From contig CM043960.1 of assembly GCA_014529385.2 (NCBI GenBank), positions 120,283,043 to 120,347,042 of the forward strand: 64,000 nucleotides of DNA, given 5' to 3'. Position numbers and translations under genes: made by a program. A model generated the notes under the pieces. It saw nothing but the letters and a program-made list of their open reading frames with translations, ran no database searches and was not told the origin of the DNA. Source of the DNA: Adiantum capillus-veneris (taxonomy: Eukaryota; Streptophyta; Polypodiopsida; Polypodiales; Pteridaceae). How positions within the stretch are numbered: position 1 is the first letter of the stretch; each line of letters begins with the position of its first letter. Positions 12,055 to 24,360 of the stretch are shown here, one piece after another.

Positions 12055-13702
12055 GGCACTGGCCTTCTACGCATGACTGGTAAGAAAGGGGAGACAATCT
12101 ACTACGACATGAAGACTGGCAAGCAGAAGCAAATGGACCTAGAGACATCAACAAATGAAAACACTAGTGAGTCTTCCACTTCTAAAGAGGAGACCACATC
12201 CACCAACAAAAGTGACACTTCCATCGATGTAATGGGTATCATCATGAAGGATCCACAAAGGGTAAGCACAACTGGAAATCCATCACCATAAGGGCAACGC
12301 AATGAAGAGGAAAGTAAATCACCTGGCCTAGGAGAAAGTAGATTGAAGGGTATGTTGTCTAAGGAGTTAACAATTGAGGAAAAAGATAATTTTTTGCAAA
12401 TGTTGATGGGATTTTTTGACCTGTTCATTGACAACTATGAGAGAATCACAGGTATTACAGTAGTGAAACACCATATTAAGTTGAAGAAAGGGGTAAAACC
12501 AGTTGTGCAAAAGCTACGACGACTAGGGGTCATACAAGAAAATGCACTCCTGGCCGAGGTAAGGAAGCTACTAGAAGCAGGGTTCATCTATCCTGTAGAA
12601 AACTTAGAGTGGGTGTCACCCGTAGTAGTGACGCCTAAAAAGAATGGTAAGTGGAGGGTCTACGTTGACTACAAACCACTAAATGCAGCGACAAAGAGAG
12701 ATCACTTTCCTCTCCCTTTATTGGATGAAATTTTGAATGAAGTGGCGGGTTTTGAATGCTACACCGTGCGTGATGGTTATTCCGGGTATTTTCAAATATG
12801 CATAGCCTTGGAAGATCAGCTAAAAACCACTTTCATTACGCTATGGGGTTGTTTTGCATTCAGAGTTATGCCATTTGGTCTCACAAATGCACCTGCCACA
12901 TTCCAAAGATATGTCACATATGTCTTTCAACCGTTCTTTGGAACATCCATAAGAGTTTTCATTGATGATTTTTGTATATATAGCCCTCGCATTTCACACT
13001 TAGAAAAGGTAACTGAGGGTTTGGCAAGGTTGCAAAGCCTAGGTGGGCAATTAAATGTGGACAAATGCCACATTGGGGAAGGTAAAGTCATTCTGTTAGG
13101 CCATGAAATTTCAGCAAAAGGTATCAGCGCCGATCCAAGTAAGGTGTCCGCACTCATAGCCCTACCTTCACCAACAACCACACGTCAACTGGTCTCCTTT
13201 TTACAAAAGGTGAGGTACTTGAGTAGATTCATACATCTACTATCACAACTTGTTCTACCACTGCAACAGCTCACTCAAAGATCAACTTTCACCTAGAATG
13301 AGGAGAGCGAACATCACTCCAACAAGGTAAAGGAGGTCTTAGCCACCCTACCAACTATCTCACCACCTAAGTGGGATGAAAAATTCTATGTCACCTCAAG
13401 TGTGGGTGATGACTCCTTGGGCGCTGTGCTACTCCATAAGGATACAACAACATCTTTCATGAGGCCAATTTATTTCTCCAACCGAATGATGACAGCAGCA
13501 GAGAAAGGTTTCATCCATGTGGAACACCTAGTCCTAGCTCTTAGTTTTGCAACGTGACAAAGTTTAGGTCATATTTGTTGCCTAAGCAATTTGTGATTCT
13601 AACCATGGATGAGATGTTTCCCTATGTTGTACATCACATGGATGTTTCTGCTAGGATTACTAAATGGCTAGTTTGTCTGCAAGAATTTGACTACACGGTA
13701 TA
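12055..13702 (+). pseudogene. Gypsy F reverse transcriptase and partial RNase H
   Basis: RT would copy element RNA into DNA. A 317-codon open stretch (12343-13296) holds WVSPVVVTPKKNGKWRVYVD, the DGYSGYFQI motif, MPFGLTNAPATFQ and the catalytic FIDD near 12958-12969, then GHEISAKGI and the thumb/connection. After a TAG at 13294, RNase H continues (DDSLGAVLLHKD near 13408-13445, then LLPKQFVILTMDEMFPYVVH) to about 13702. There it stops abruptly against a reverse-strand Penelope-like element. The rest of RNase H and the whole integrase are missing. Confidence 0.9.
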
Positions 13703-15142
13703 GGATTAAAATGTGGAATTTTATGATAATTACTTTTGTCACTCATGGTTTTGAGAAACCATGTATATTCAAAGAAGGCTAAGTATAGATTACACATTAC
13801 AGGTGAGCAAGAAAATCCCATGGGAATGCCCTAGCTTTTCTTAAAGCACTATCCTCGGAAGAGGATGGTACAGTTATCAAGTACCGAAGATAAGTTTTAT
13901 ATCATGAAAGTGAAGGGGATGAGAAGATTGTGGTTTTTTAATCCATCTAGGTTTTCTGGAGAGCGATATGTAAAAGAAGCCATTAGTCCTAGCATTTTTG
14001 AAGGCTAGTTTAATCATCTGAGATAGAACATCTTTCAGTCCTAATTCACCTTCCAAAGCTATATTCTTATAGCACTGAGTAATATCAACTGTGAAAAGAT
14101 GGAAAATTTGTTTAGGGAGGTTTAGTGTAACCTCAGTGGCATTTTTACCAATCAGAATGGGTTATAGTGAATTTGAAGAAAGTTAGAGCAGATTTTTTGT
14201 TTAGATGCATAGACATTCTCAAATTTTGAAAGAATCAAGTCAAGACAAAGGGTAATATCTTTGGTAAAAAAACAATTCAAGGCATCAGATATCCATCTAA
14301 ACTTATGCTTATGTAACTTATAGGTGGGGAAAAGTACACGAAGTTTTGTATTTTTTATAGAATACCCTATACTTTCAAGATGTTTTGAAATATCATAGGT
14401 GACCTCATAAGGGGAAGTATTAAGTGGTGTGAATTCCTTCCCAAAAATCCTAGAGTGAGTTGCATTCCAAGCCAAGTTTGTGTATATAAGAGTGGGACAA
14501 TTGGAACTTTTATCAAGTCCAACAATAAACTAGTTATGTGAAAGTTTTTGAAAATCGTCAGCTAGTTGTGGTGTGATCTAAGTGCTCTTAATAGACATCC
14601 ACTAAAAAGCTATATGCGATATCTTTTGAAAGAAGCATTTTTCAACCAATTTAACCAAGTCCATTAGATTGTCTTCTCCAGTCGGAGAGTACCGACAAGG
14701 TCAGTTAAAAAGCTAAGTAAAGTTGTTAAGCAAGATATGGGTTTTTAGGAAAAGTGGGTATGTGATTGAGTCCCTTAGCAAGGACTTTCTTTATTATGGT
14801 ATTTTCGATGAGATCTAGATTACAAGTGCAGACATGTAAGCCATAAGTATCAAAATCTCTGCAGTATGGGATAAATGTATCACAAACACAATCAGGCATA
14901 GTGTTGTGTTGTAAGAAATCATTACTGTAGACCACATTTTTCATAGGTTGTAGGTTAAAAAGTTTCAGGTTTGGTGCATGCTGTGACTGTCCTACTCCCA
15001 TTTTGGTTTCTTCCTTGAAACTCACACTTTTGGATCCCTTAGCCATATAGATATATGATCTCTCTAAAGAAGCATCAGACAGACTTTCCTCCCAGATCGT
15101 CTCCAAGGTAGGTACAGTCCCTTGATTTACACTACCCTTCAT
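13703..15142 (-). pseudogene. Penelope-like element reverse transcriptase
   Basis: Read on the minus strand, a frame from ATG at 15142 leads (with frameshifts) through AKGLNHIPTFPKN, FPTYKLHKHKFRWISDALNC (about 14340-14280) and VTLNLPKQIFHLFTVDITQC (14130-14080). The last includes the first catalytic Asp. LDNCTILFRG and GIPMGFSCSPVMCNLYLAFF follow (13832-13770). GLxFIPTP-like, YKLHK, LIDNxxxxFG and GIPMG motifs in this order are diagnostic of Penelope-like RTs and differ from LTR or LINE RTs. The catalytic YxDD block and any GIY-YIG endonuclease should follow but are missing: the element ends against gypsy F. Several stops make it a pseudogene. Confidence 0.88.
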
Positions 15143-17170
15143 TGAAATATGGCTTGATTGGTCTCTAGTACTATGGTGGTTATTGCTTTACAGTTGTTGG
15201 GTTATTGCACAATTCAGTGCCAAATTGAATTTTGAAGACACCATTATGCTATCAGGGACTAGTGCTAACTCTGGTGCTAATCTGCGTCTTTTATGTTTCA
15301 AAAGGTCTTGGATCACGATCCATGCACCCTAGGGTCACAATCACTTGATATTAGCACACAGGTTTGTCATAGTCTCTTGATACCTATTGAGTGATTTTTA
15401 GGTGGTTTGATTCCCCTTAGGTCTCTCAAAGGTCACTTTGTCAGTCTATTTTGTGGTTTTTGGTCTTGATTTACTTTATACTTGTTTGAGTCTCTTCTTG
15501 AAGTTTTTTGTTACCCTTGTTTTTGGAGAAGTTGTTTGTGTTGGTCTTTACTACAAGTGTGTAAGGTTACAATCCCAAAATCTAACATGGGGACATGGAT
15601 TGTGATCCATGTTCCAACAGATCACAACCCCAAACTTGGTCAAATGGTTACTTGAAGTCTACGGAGTCTACTATCCACTTATTTTTGGATTTGAAAACCT
15701 TTCTCTTTGATCCATGTTCCTACACGTTTTGGCTTGAAACTTTCTAGATCAGCTCTCTTTAACTTGGTCAACCCCTTTACCCGCTCATTTTTGGGTTTGT
15801 ATTTTCTTTTGAGCTCAAACCATCATATTTCTAGAATTTTAGATTTTATGATTCTTCATCCCTGATCCTTTTTGCTTAATTTGATGGTTATAGATGCTAC
15901 CTAACCTACTCCTAATTGCAGAATTGAATCATATGACTAAACATCAACAAATCGTGCAAAGCTAGAAGAAAAATGCAATATGGAACAATACTTTCAAAGC
16001 ATCATAGAATATGCAGAATGAAATGCTTTCGTATCTCGCTCAAAACTCCTAATACCTCTCAAGAGCACACCTAGCAAGTCCTCGACTTCTAGCCTCTACC
16101 AAGCGCTAAACCCTGTGTCTAGCTGCCCGACTACTAAAATGTAAATGTATTGGAAATCAAAATAAAAATCTTTAAGTAAAATGCTCTGACTAGGTCAGTC
16201 ACCACCTGATCATCACTATCCACGACAACGGTGCCAATGTTAGCGGGTTGTCGATGGACGTCTACATCATAGCTTTCTGGAACTAACATAATTTCAATAC
16301 TCAGGGAAGCAACTCTGACGGGGAGCGGAGACTCTTTGAGGGTGTCAACCTCAAGAAGTGAATCTACGAAACGGCAAGACCTCTAGCATCTGCAAAACTA
16401 TCACTCTTTGATCTGGCAACCTGCTTATGTTCTGTGTCAGCGCACTCATCCATTGACACATTTTAGAACTTGAAAATAGTCCAAATTCTATGAAACTTTG
16501 GGAGGAGGTACACGACACTTAGGGGCACTAACCAACCAAGTTTTTTTGCAATCCAATGAGGTACCCAAATCACAATCCATCATGATCAAGGTCCTAGAAA
16601 TTGCAACAAAACATACAAAAAGGTTTCCCTAGAGTCTAGAAACATTCTCCTATGCTTGGAAGGTCAAAAAATAGTCATTACCACACTCAAATCAGCAAGA
16701 TTTAGCCTACTAATGCGTAGTTGTAAATCACAACAGACTCAACAATGAATACACTCAAATGAAAGAGAAATAAAGAAGGAACACATTGCAAGTTTTGGAA
16801 TCAAAATGTGATTACAGAGCTTAATATATGAGATTACAAGGCGCATGAGAGTAGCCGCTCTCAGTCGTACCTAGGGCTCTCTTGGTGAGTGACCGACTTT
16901 ACAAGGCTGAGACTCATTTATAAATTATACAACTCGGATGTAGCATAGACAAACTCAAGATGATCCAAATAAAATTAGAGACTCTCATATAATTACAAAG
17001 GCTTTTTAGAAAATAATAGATATCCAAATTTGGGCTAAAAATGAAGGGGGAACTTGACGGGGCCTGTCTGGTTGGTTTGGCTATTTTGTCTGGCTATTTG
17101 GCTGCCAACAATGTATTACATGGCATCAAGAGTCTAAACTTGGAGTTACACATGCATCAGGTTGAGATAG
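15143..17170. other. Unassigned 2-kb spacer
   Basis: No coding frame with a recognisable motif. On the minus strand a TATAAAT box (about 16919-16926) is followed by a transcript-leader-like stretch down to about 16740. An LTR or host promoter on the minus strand is possible, but no matching second copy or PBS was found. The part next to the Penelope-like relic could be its 5' flank. Confidence 0.3.
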
Positions 17171-18439
17171 AGGAAGATTTGATAGACTCTGACCCACCTC
17201 TATGATACCCCATGGAGTTAAACAACTCCTATGGGAAAGTTCTATATAGCAGATTATTGCTTTTTGGGTATCCCATTGATAATGATTATAAGGCATGGCA
17301 AATTCATGAACGCCATGTCAATAATGGTGGTTTCTATTGCCCCAAGGAATGCAAGAGTGGAGCATACATGGCTAGAATAAGAATAACTATCAAGAGGGTG
17401 CATGAACTCATGACCATTTCTCCCTCTTGCACCAATAGAGCCCTCTGTTGCAAAGCCTCCTACTTCAACATCTTCACCTCCAGCTGCTACATGCATAGAG
17501 ACACCAATGCATGTTTGGTTTTCATCGTTTACTTCATCTAGCAAGCTCTTCTTCTCCACAAAACCACTCTCATAGAGCTCAAAGATGGGGAATCATGGCA
17601 TTGTATCAGCACAAGCCATGCAAGTAGTTCTCAATGAGAAAAACCAAGCCAGAGTAGACCTCAAGTAGGGATTAGCACCAAGGCAACCTCAACCTATTTC
17701 CACATATGTCTTTCAAGATAGAGAAAACCTCACGTAGGGATTAGCACTAAGGAAACCTCAACTAGTACTCTCATATCAATATATTGACAAGTATGTCTTT
17801 CAAGATAGAGGAAGGGAATTTTTGTAGAACTAGGGTATGATGGTCTTTGGGTTCTTCTCCATCATAGAACAAGTGGTGGACACCTTCGATGCTAATACAA
17901 TTATATTTGTGGTTAATGATCGCAACCTCAAAATTAGTGTTTCTTCTATACCACATATATTTATATTGCCATTTGACCAAAAGATGCAGCCATGCAGTTT
18001 TGAGACCATTAGCATTTTTCTAAATGAAACGCCTCAAACTAGGAAGAAGAGAAAGATGGGAGGACAAGGCATTCCAGTGTCTACACTGGAACATAGGGTA
18101 GCATAAAAAATTTATATGGAGGCCATCAACCTCAAAAACTATATGACTTATGTTTCAAAAACAGCTTTTTAGTATCCTTCTCGCAAGGGACATAAACAAT
18201 AGAATGCCTATCAATCTCAGTTCTTGCCAGGTAGTAAAATGCCACCCAAGCCAAGGAGGGCACTAGCACTCAGTTGCCTTCACTAAATTTCACCATTTGT
18301 TTGCACATAAACCTAAAATTCTCTATCAATTCCTATTGAAGCTTCAACATTTGAATTTTTGTGACTGACAATGGTCTCCTTGTACTGGAATTTCAATGGA
18401 ATTCACTAATGCTGCACTTAACTATAGATAAAAAATCCT
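17171..18439. other. Unassigned region next to RING-H2 copy 1
   Basis: Short open frames on both strands (for example 17212-17541 plus and 17254-17559 minus) carry no motif I recognise. The last 120 bases resemble 30880-31040 (aacctaaaattctctatcaa in both), so this end belongs to the same repeated unit as the RING-H2 pseudogenes, downstream of the RING on the minus strand. Confidence 0.35.
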
Positions 18440-18660
18440 CCACTATGAAAACGTAATAAATCTCAACTCTGAATTGGCATAAAGGAAAGATGGAATGACT
18501 ATTAATCCATGTATTGATGCACTTGATGTGATAGGAATGCTTGCATTTGGAAAGAGTTCAAAAGATATCATGGATGTCAAAGCGACAGAGGCACACAACA
18601 CACTCAAGTCCTTTTTTGAACTCATGGTGAGTGAAAGAGAGAAAGTTAGAAGGATCTTAG
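18440..18660 (-). pseudogene. RING-H2 (ATL-like) E3 ligase relic, copy 1
   Basis: RING-H2 proteins of the plant ATL family are ubiquitin ligases. On the minus strand from about 18612 the frame reads KKGLECVVCLCRFDIHDIF, a TGA, then TLSKCKHSYHIKCINTWINS and HSIFPLCQFRVE. This fits C-x2-C-x15-C-x-H-x2-H-x2-C-x10-[C]-x2-C. Seven of eight zinc ligands are present; the seventh (Cys before PLC) is Phe. The TGA is one base from CGA (Arg). No membrane segment or start could be found upstream, where a (GA)n tract interrupts. It matches 31041-31200. An intact gene is excluded by the stop and lost ligand. Confidence 0.75.
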
Positions 18661-18687
18661 TTATGGAACGATTGATGTTTGGGGGGG

Positions 18688-18689
<2 letters not shown>

Positions 18690-18744
<55 letters not shown>
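18690..18744. repeat. (GA)n microsatellite
   Basis: A G run followed by about 27 GA units, lying just 5' (minus strand) of the RING-H2 relic. Confidence 0.9.
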
Positions 18745-18747
<3 letters not shown>

Positions 18748-19247
18748 CTTGTACAAATGTTGTTATATGAGATCCAAGTGCCATTAAGGGAAGTTTGAGA
18801 TCTCTTTTTTTCCTTTTAATGTTTAGAGAGAGAGTGCTCTAAGCTAATGAGGGGATAACTTCCGTTATAGAATCTTCTGTTTGGAAATTGTATTTGTTTT
18901 TTGAATCTTCTCATGGTCTCCTTTTCCCTCCCCTCTTTGTCCCACCTCCCCTTCCCTCATCTTTCCTCCTCTTCCTACTTTCCTCTCTTCACCCCCATCT
19001 ACTATGCATCTTATTCTCCTTAAGAAATGGAGTACACTTGATCTAAATGCCCTAGCACATGCATTGAATCCATCACCACTTATGCCACATTAGATGAGCA
19101 CAACCAATGGATCCCAATATCTATAACCAAGGGTAGTTGGATTATAATGCAACAGATTAGGAGAAGAAAATCCTCGTCTAAGAACCCATTCTTGTCATGC
19201 TAGAAAGGGAGAGTAAAATACTTTGAACTTATTGAGACAAGAAGACA
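18745..19247. other. Unassigned spacer
   Basis: Contains a CT/CCTC-rich stretch (18905-19000) and no coding frame I can support. Confidence 0.4.
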
Positions 19248-20656
19248 GTGAAAGAGGTTTTAGTACAACATGTTTACATGCACAAGGAGCTTCATCCACA
19301 ACCCAAAAGCTCAAATCTTCCTCTGCACAGAGCTAACTGTAAGTGTTTCTCACATGTTTGTGGTTCTCTTCTTGTTTGTTTCTTAGATGTACACATTAGA
19401 TTATCTTTTGTACTTGATTGTTATAATTTTGCTTTGTGGTTCTCTACTACGTTTGTGGTTTTCTAAATGATTCTTATAATTTTGGTTGATGGTTCTCTCC
19501 TATGCTCATTACAGACCTATATCCCTTAAGCATAGAGGAATGGAAACAAGTGGTCATAGATATTTTAGATGTCTAGCATGGATCCATTGGTGAAGAGATT
19601 TACAAAGGGAGAACACATAGTTATGTGACAGAAAAAGGGATTTTCTTTTATGATAATTTTTATATCTCACCAAGATCTATGAAGGATTCGGGCACTATCA
19701 ACAAGGTTGCACTGCCTAGTTTTATAAGTGGAGAGTGGCCATTGCCAAGCTCAGTAATAAGTGAAATCTATAGGTGCAAGATCTTCTATGCAATTCAAAA
19801 ATGTCAAAAGACCAACATTGCAAGCAAGTTGAGTAAAATTTCAATTTTTATTCCCATCATTTTCTTTGTGGATTTCTTTGCAAATGTTGATGTGAAAGTG
19901 TCTATAACAATGATGTCGGTTACGTACTTAAACAGTGAAGATGTGCTAGAATTTTTGGATGAGGGTTGGAGTTGAAAAAAACTGAATGGGGTACTTTGCA
20001 AAGTGCAATCCGGATCCATTACCTGTAAATACATGATCCATGCCCAAAACTTCATTATTGCATTTTTTTTTTATAGTGGATGGCATCATGAGAGGGGGAC
20101 TTTGTACCTTTAGACCAAAACATAGATGATTTCAATGATAAACCCATTGATGTATGGATGCACAATGAACACTTGGAAACATTGAAGATAAGAACCAAGT
20201 GCTCATTGTACCAAGTGAAGCATGAGTTACACAATGAAGATGAAAATTTACCTTCAACTTTTTCTTTTCAAAGCACACACACACACATCCTTGTTGAAGG
20301 ATTGTTAGTCCCTTGTAATTCCTACTTGCTGTAGTTGTCTATATCGCCATCTAAGCTCTACCTTGAGAGCACATGGGTGGATGATGGAGTCACTTTGTAA
20401 TAGTGTGCTAATCTAATTTTTTTGATTTGCCACTGATCTACTTTGCATTGTATCTCTCTCTACTCTCCTTGCTACTATATCCTTATTGTATTCCGCATTT
20501 CTTACAAATAATATTTTTTTAATGGAAATTTTTTTGTGTGACCTATTCTTACTTTTCCTAATTTTTAATATGGATTGCAGGTCTGGAGGAGAATTGAGAA
20601 GAAATTTTCATGCCAAGAAGTACCAAAATGGATAGTACATCTTCTTCCAAGCTAAA
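19248..20656 (+). pseudogene. Unrecognised spliced-gene relic P1
   Basis: I do not recognise this protein. A coherent frame with few stops runs from about 19510 (SIEEWKQVVIDILD) through 19625-19975 (SYVTEKGIFFYDNFYISPRS and on to VLEFLDEGW). It resumes after a frame change at about 20075-20330 (KPIDVWMHNEHLETLKIRTK). A final exon-like piece follows an acceptor-like attgcag at 20574-20580 and reads VWRRIEKKFSCQEVPKWIVH before a stop near 20656. Sequence after it is AT-rich, like a 3' UTR. The mix of open blocks and splice-like signals suggests a decayed multi-exon gene, of host or large-transposon origin. Exon limits are approximate. Confidence 0.4.
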
Positions 20657-21539
20657 GCATATGCAAATTGTATCAAATTGGTATTTTGTACAAATGTTGG
20701 TTGTCTCTTCTTGTAGTAGACTGACATTTTGTACATTTCCATATCAATGACAAATGACATTTTGGTTTAGATGTCTTCATTTTATTTGATTTATTGTTCG
20801 GATGTCTTTTTTTTTTAATTTTTCATATCTTGTTTGATGTCAATGTCGTCAATATTGTATGCCTTCACAACACAATAAATAGGTCATCTTGGTTTACGTT
20901 TGTCACCCTTCTCCTCCTCTTCCTCTTCCTCTTCCTCTGAGCAACAGATCAAGAGTAATGGGTAAGGATTATGGATCCTCTTCCTCATTTCCTTTGAGCA
21001 AGAAGAAAAGGAGAATAGGGATAAAAATCCCATGAACAAGAAAAGAAAGAGAAGGAGGAGAGGGAAGAGGTGGAAGACCCTGAGCCAATTTTCATTATCT
21101 CAACTTACTTGAAATAACTCACACCATGGTTGGCAGATTTCTTAGGCCCTTCTAGGGTAGGGGTTGGAGGATGGCATGGATTATGGATTGGGCCTTGACA
21201 TGTTTCTATCAACACAATTGGACTATGAAAAACATGTAGAGACAATTGCAAGGGCTACCACAATTGCAACAAAAGTTGAAGGATTGTATTGGGAGCTACA
21301 CAAGAGATGGATCTAATGAAAGTTTTAAAACTTACGTCATACTCTCAAGGAGAGAATTTTTAATGTTTTCTCTCTCCAAAACAATATGAGTATGTAATTT
21401 TGTCTCTTTACAAAATTCTCTCAAGTAGAGAGTATGTAATGTTCTCAAGTAGAGTATGTCAAGAAGGTTTCTACTTCACAAAATTCTATTTACAGAAAAT
21501 TGCTTTGCTATTTATAGAATTTTGCTTCACAAGATACTT
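20657..21539. other. AT-rich spacer between convergent relics
   Basis: Probably 3' untranslated DNA of P1 (plus) and of the histone-like relic (minus). It holds short imperfect repeats of the type ctctcaagtagagagtatg and acaaaattct (21340-21540). No coding motif. Confidence 0.35.
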
Positions 21540-22824
21540 TTAGGGGTTCTCAAAGTCCTAGGACTCTTTGTTGTGCTAGCTTCCTATGTTTTCCTTGGGA
21601 TCTTCCTCGGTGTTTTGGGCTCTTCTTCTTTCTTCTTGACCTCCTTAGGCTCTGTCTCCTTGGCTGTCTTTCTCTATTTCTCTTCCTCCTTGGACTTTTG
21701 TTCTTGTAATGTCTACTTATTTTGCTCCTCCTTGGCATGTGTTTGTGCTATATCTAATCAACTTTTCCCTTACCCACAAAACATGGTTGTCAGTGTAGCC
21801 ATTCCTATGGATCTAGTTAAGAAAGTTTAGTGTGTTAGCTTACCCTCATAGAAATAGGTTACCCTATTTATATGGTCAAATTCTTACCCCAATAGTCTTT
21901 TTTGGATTGCAATAGGTGTAGTCAACCACTACCTTTACATTTGTTATCACTCTTCATCCATGTGATCATGAGAAATCCTCCTCCTACAATGGTGGATAAA
22001 TAAACAAAAGGGGCAATATAACTACACAATTTTAAACTCAAATTACTTACAACCTTAGAGTATCGTACCTTCACATTCAAGATTTTCATGTCATCCGTGA
22101 GCTTTGTGATAGGAGGACATTGCTCAATCGCCTCTATCAGCCTTGAGGCATCCCTATTTCGAAATATCCAAAGCATTGTTACAAAATAACTGAAAGTGGG
22201 AGCACTGGTTAGAGTATTGGATAGTTACACTTACAACCTAGACATTCCATGGTAGCCCTAAAGAGAGTCCAATATGAAACATGTTTTATGAGTGATATCA
22301 ATTTCTATAAGACTCTAGTGAGAGCTATGTCAAGACCATTGGACATTGTCAAAAGCCTCCAAGATGAAACTTTGAAAATGACCTACGGTTATAGTAGAAC
22401 ATGCCTCTCATGGTAGGGGGAGGTAAGGAGTTCACAAGTTTCAATATCTATAATGGATAGCTAGTTCCTTATGTAAAAATCAGTCCTCAAATAGCGAGAG
22501 ATGGTTGGGTCAACAATGTCTACTTTCTGTTGAACATCTAACTTATAGTCATGCATCAATAATCTACAAAGAAATTCAAAGAACACTTATTATATATGAA
22601 CAATGTACAAAAAACATATAGAATGGTGATGGTTAGGCAAACCTCAAGGATGCAATAATGATACGGTCATTGATCTCTCTTTTCAAATCTTTGAGGATGT
22701 CAACACACTAAGCATCCATGTCAATATAATTTGTTCTTTGAAGAAGGTCATCCTCTAAGAAAGCAGCCACTAAGAAGCCTATGGAGTTGACACTTGACAA
22801 CAATGAAGGGAGTTGTGCTTCAAC
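21540..22824 (-). pseudogene. Downstream exons of the histone H3-like relic (M1), charged tail
   Basis: This minus-strand stretch continues from the H3-like relic in short open blocks. One reads VEAQLPSLLSSVNSIGFLVA then LLQRTNYIDMDA and DILKDLKREINDRIIIASLR (about 22805-22650). Another reads LLMHDYKLDVQQKVDIVDPT and ISRYLRTDF (about 22565-22480). A third reads TMLWIFRNRDASRLIEAIEQ (22178-22119). A Lys/Glu-rich tail follows at about 21740-21590. Blocks are separated by possible GT...AG introns. I recognise no domain after the histone fold. That the blocks belong to one gene is inference from strand, order and spacing. Confidence 0.35.
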
Positions 22825-23553
22825 TCAGGGTGCTTCAATATCCCTGAGTTCCTTTGTTTCCATCTCCTCCCTGTCAGCTTTGGGCTCTTTCCCTTCTTCC
22901 AAAACATCATCCTCCTCTATTATCTCCTCAATCAAAATTTCAGGCTCTTTTGCCTTTCTTGATGTGGGTATGTTGAGAATGTTGAAGGTTTTCTTATCTT
23001 GCTGAGGTATTGATTTACAAATTTTACTAAATTTGTATCTTAATCTGCTTAAGACAATCATATCCTTGTCCATAACTATGACCCTGTGAGAGTGGGATGC
23101 ACATATGTATCTTGGAAGAGCTTAATTGAAAAGTCTTCAGCAGCCTCTTGCATACATGCCAAGGCACCTCTTCTCCATCTCATATCAATCTTAAACTACT
23201 CTGCTATTTTCCTACGAAGAATTTGAAAAGGAAGCCTTGGAATTGCAATTATCAAATCCTTTTGTGCTCTGTTTATCTTTCTCAAGCATCTCACATTTTG
23301 AGAGAATCTCATTTTCTTTACAAGTGGGAGTTTTATACCAACTCCCTTTTTGGTTGGTTGCTTGGAGGATCCAACTACCTTATCTCTCTTTGAGCTCTCA
23401 CCTTTGTCCATCTATGAGCTCTCACCTTTCTCCCCCTTTGAGCTCTCACCTTTGTCTATTGGTTTGAAATTTTCTGGTGTTGCTTTGCCTAGAAATCTCT
23501 TGGTTTGACATTTTCTCTAGGAACCTTCCTTGCAGTTTTTTGGTCCTTGCCAT
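22825..23553 (-). pseudogene. Histone H3-like domain with acidic C-terminal extension (M1)
   Basis: Minus-strand ATG at 23553 opens MARTKK, and after a one-base shift TARKVPRE, matching the H3 tail MARTKQTARK. A long Lys/Ser tail follows. The histone fold runs from about 23315 to 23040: CLRKINRAQKDLIIAIPRLP (alpha-N), a TAG at about 23192, FKIDMRWRRGALACMQEAAE and DFSIKLFQDT (alpha 1-2), then after one frameshift CASHSHRVIVMDKDMIVLSR (alpha 3). This aligns throughout with canonical H3 (CAIHAKRVTIMPKDI). Where H3 normally ends, this frame continues about 70 residues with a Glu/Asp-rich stretch (ILIEEIIEEDDVLEEGKEPK) to a stop near 22825. The long tail and QEAAEDF recall CENH3, but H3 or another variant is possible. 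Frame breaks mean it is inactive as read. Confidence 0.8.
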
Positions 23554-23925
23554 ATCTATAGATTAGACCTAAAAAAAGGAAAATATATAGCCATGGAGTC
23601 ACACTATCTTAGACCTCTTCATTAACTTCAGAAGGATGCAATCTAGAAATGTTGCACCAAAAATAAAGGCTGTGTCCTCCTTGGGGGTTCACCATTCAGT
23701 ACCCCCTATATAACGTGTGTTCACGGGCTATTAAAAAAAACCCTCTTTTAACATGTCTGAATGAATCAAATGACTCCTTATTTTAGAAGTTTTTTCCAAA
23801 TTTGAATATAGAAACCCCTTATTTTAATGTATCTCTGTTAAATTGCCTAAATTTTTGCATTTTAAAATCCCCCCTTTTGAACTCACATTATACATTAACA
23901 TGCTTACATAGTGCACCCCCCAAGG

Positions 23926-24360
23926 TGTCCTCCCTATGCAAAAATAGTTTAACCAGATGCATGTCCGTGGAGCCATGTCTGACTACTCCATTATTGCATA
24001 GGGGGGACACCACCAAGAAAAGTTATGAAAACAACTTTGTGTCGTCTCTACGCAAAACAAAGTGTAGTCAGTCTCGCCGAATACACTATTTTTGCATTGA
24101 CAAGACAGATTCAAGGAAAAATCATAAAAGTATTTTTAATAAATTATTGCTCAAGAAAAACTTATAAAAGTATCTCTCATAAACTCTTGTGTCCTCTCTA
24201 CGCAAAATTAAGCTTGTTGGATGCATGACTGATTACGCTATTTTTGTGTAGAGAGCACACAAACATGAAAAATATTAAAAGGACTATTATGTCGTCCCTA
24301 CGCAAAAATAGTATAGTCGGACATGTGTATGGCTACACTATTTTTTCATAGCGATGACAT
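23926..24360. repeat. Palindromic repeat array, units 1-4
   Basis: Four imperfect palindromes of about 70-85 bases at 23926-24010, 24040-24107, 24190-24260 and 24290-24360. Each begins TGTC(G/C)TC..(T/A)(C/T)GCAAAA and ends with its complement, ...TTTTGCATAG..GACA. Arms carry TAGTnTAGTC-like sequence, and the centre is near GGACATG. Each could form a long hairpin. They share outer arms with units 5-10 but differ in the inner arm. Confidence 0.85.

Noticed and set aside
16740..16930. Minus-strand LTR with TATAAAT box
   Set aside because: No second copy, no PBS and no polypurine tract; mentioned only as a possibility.
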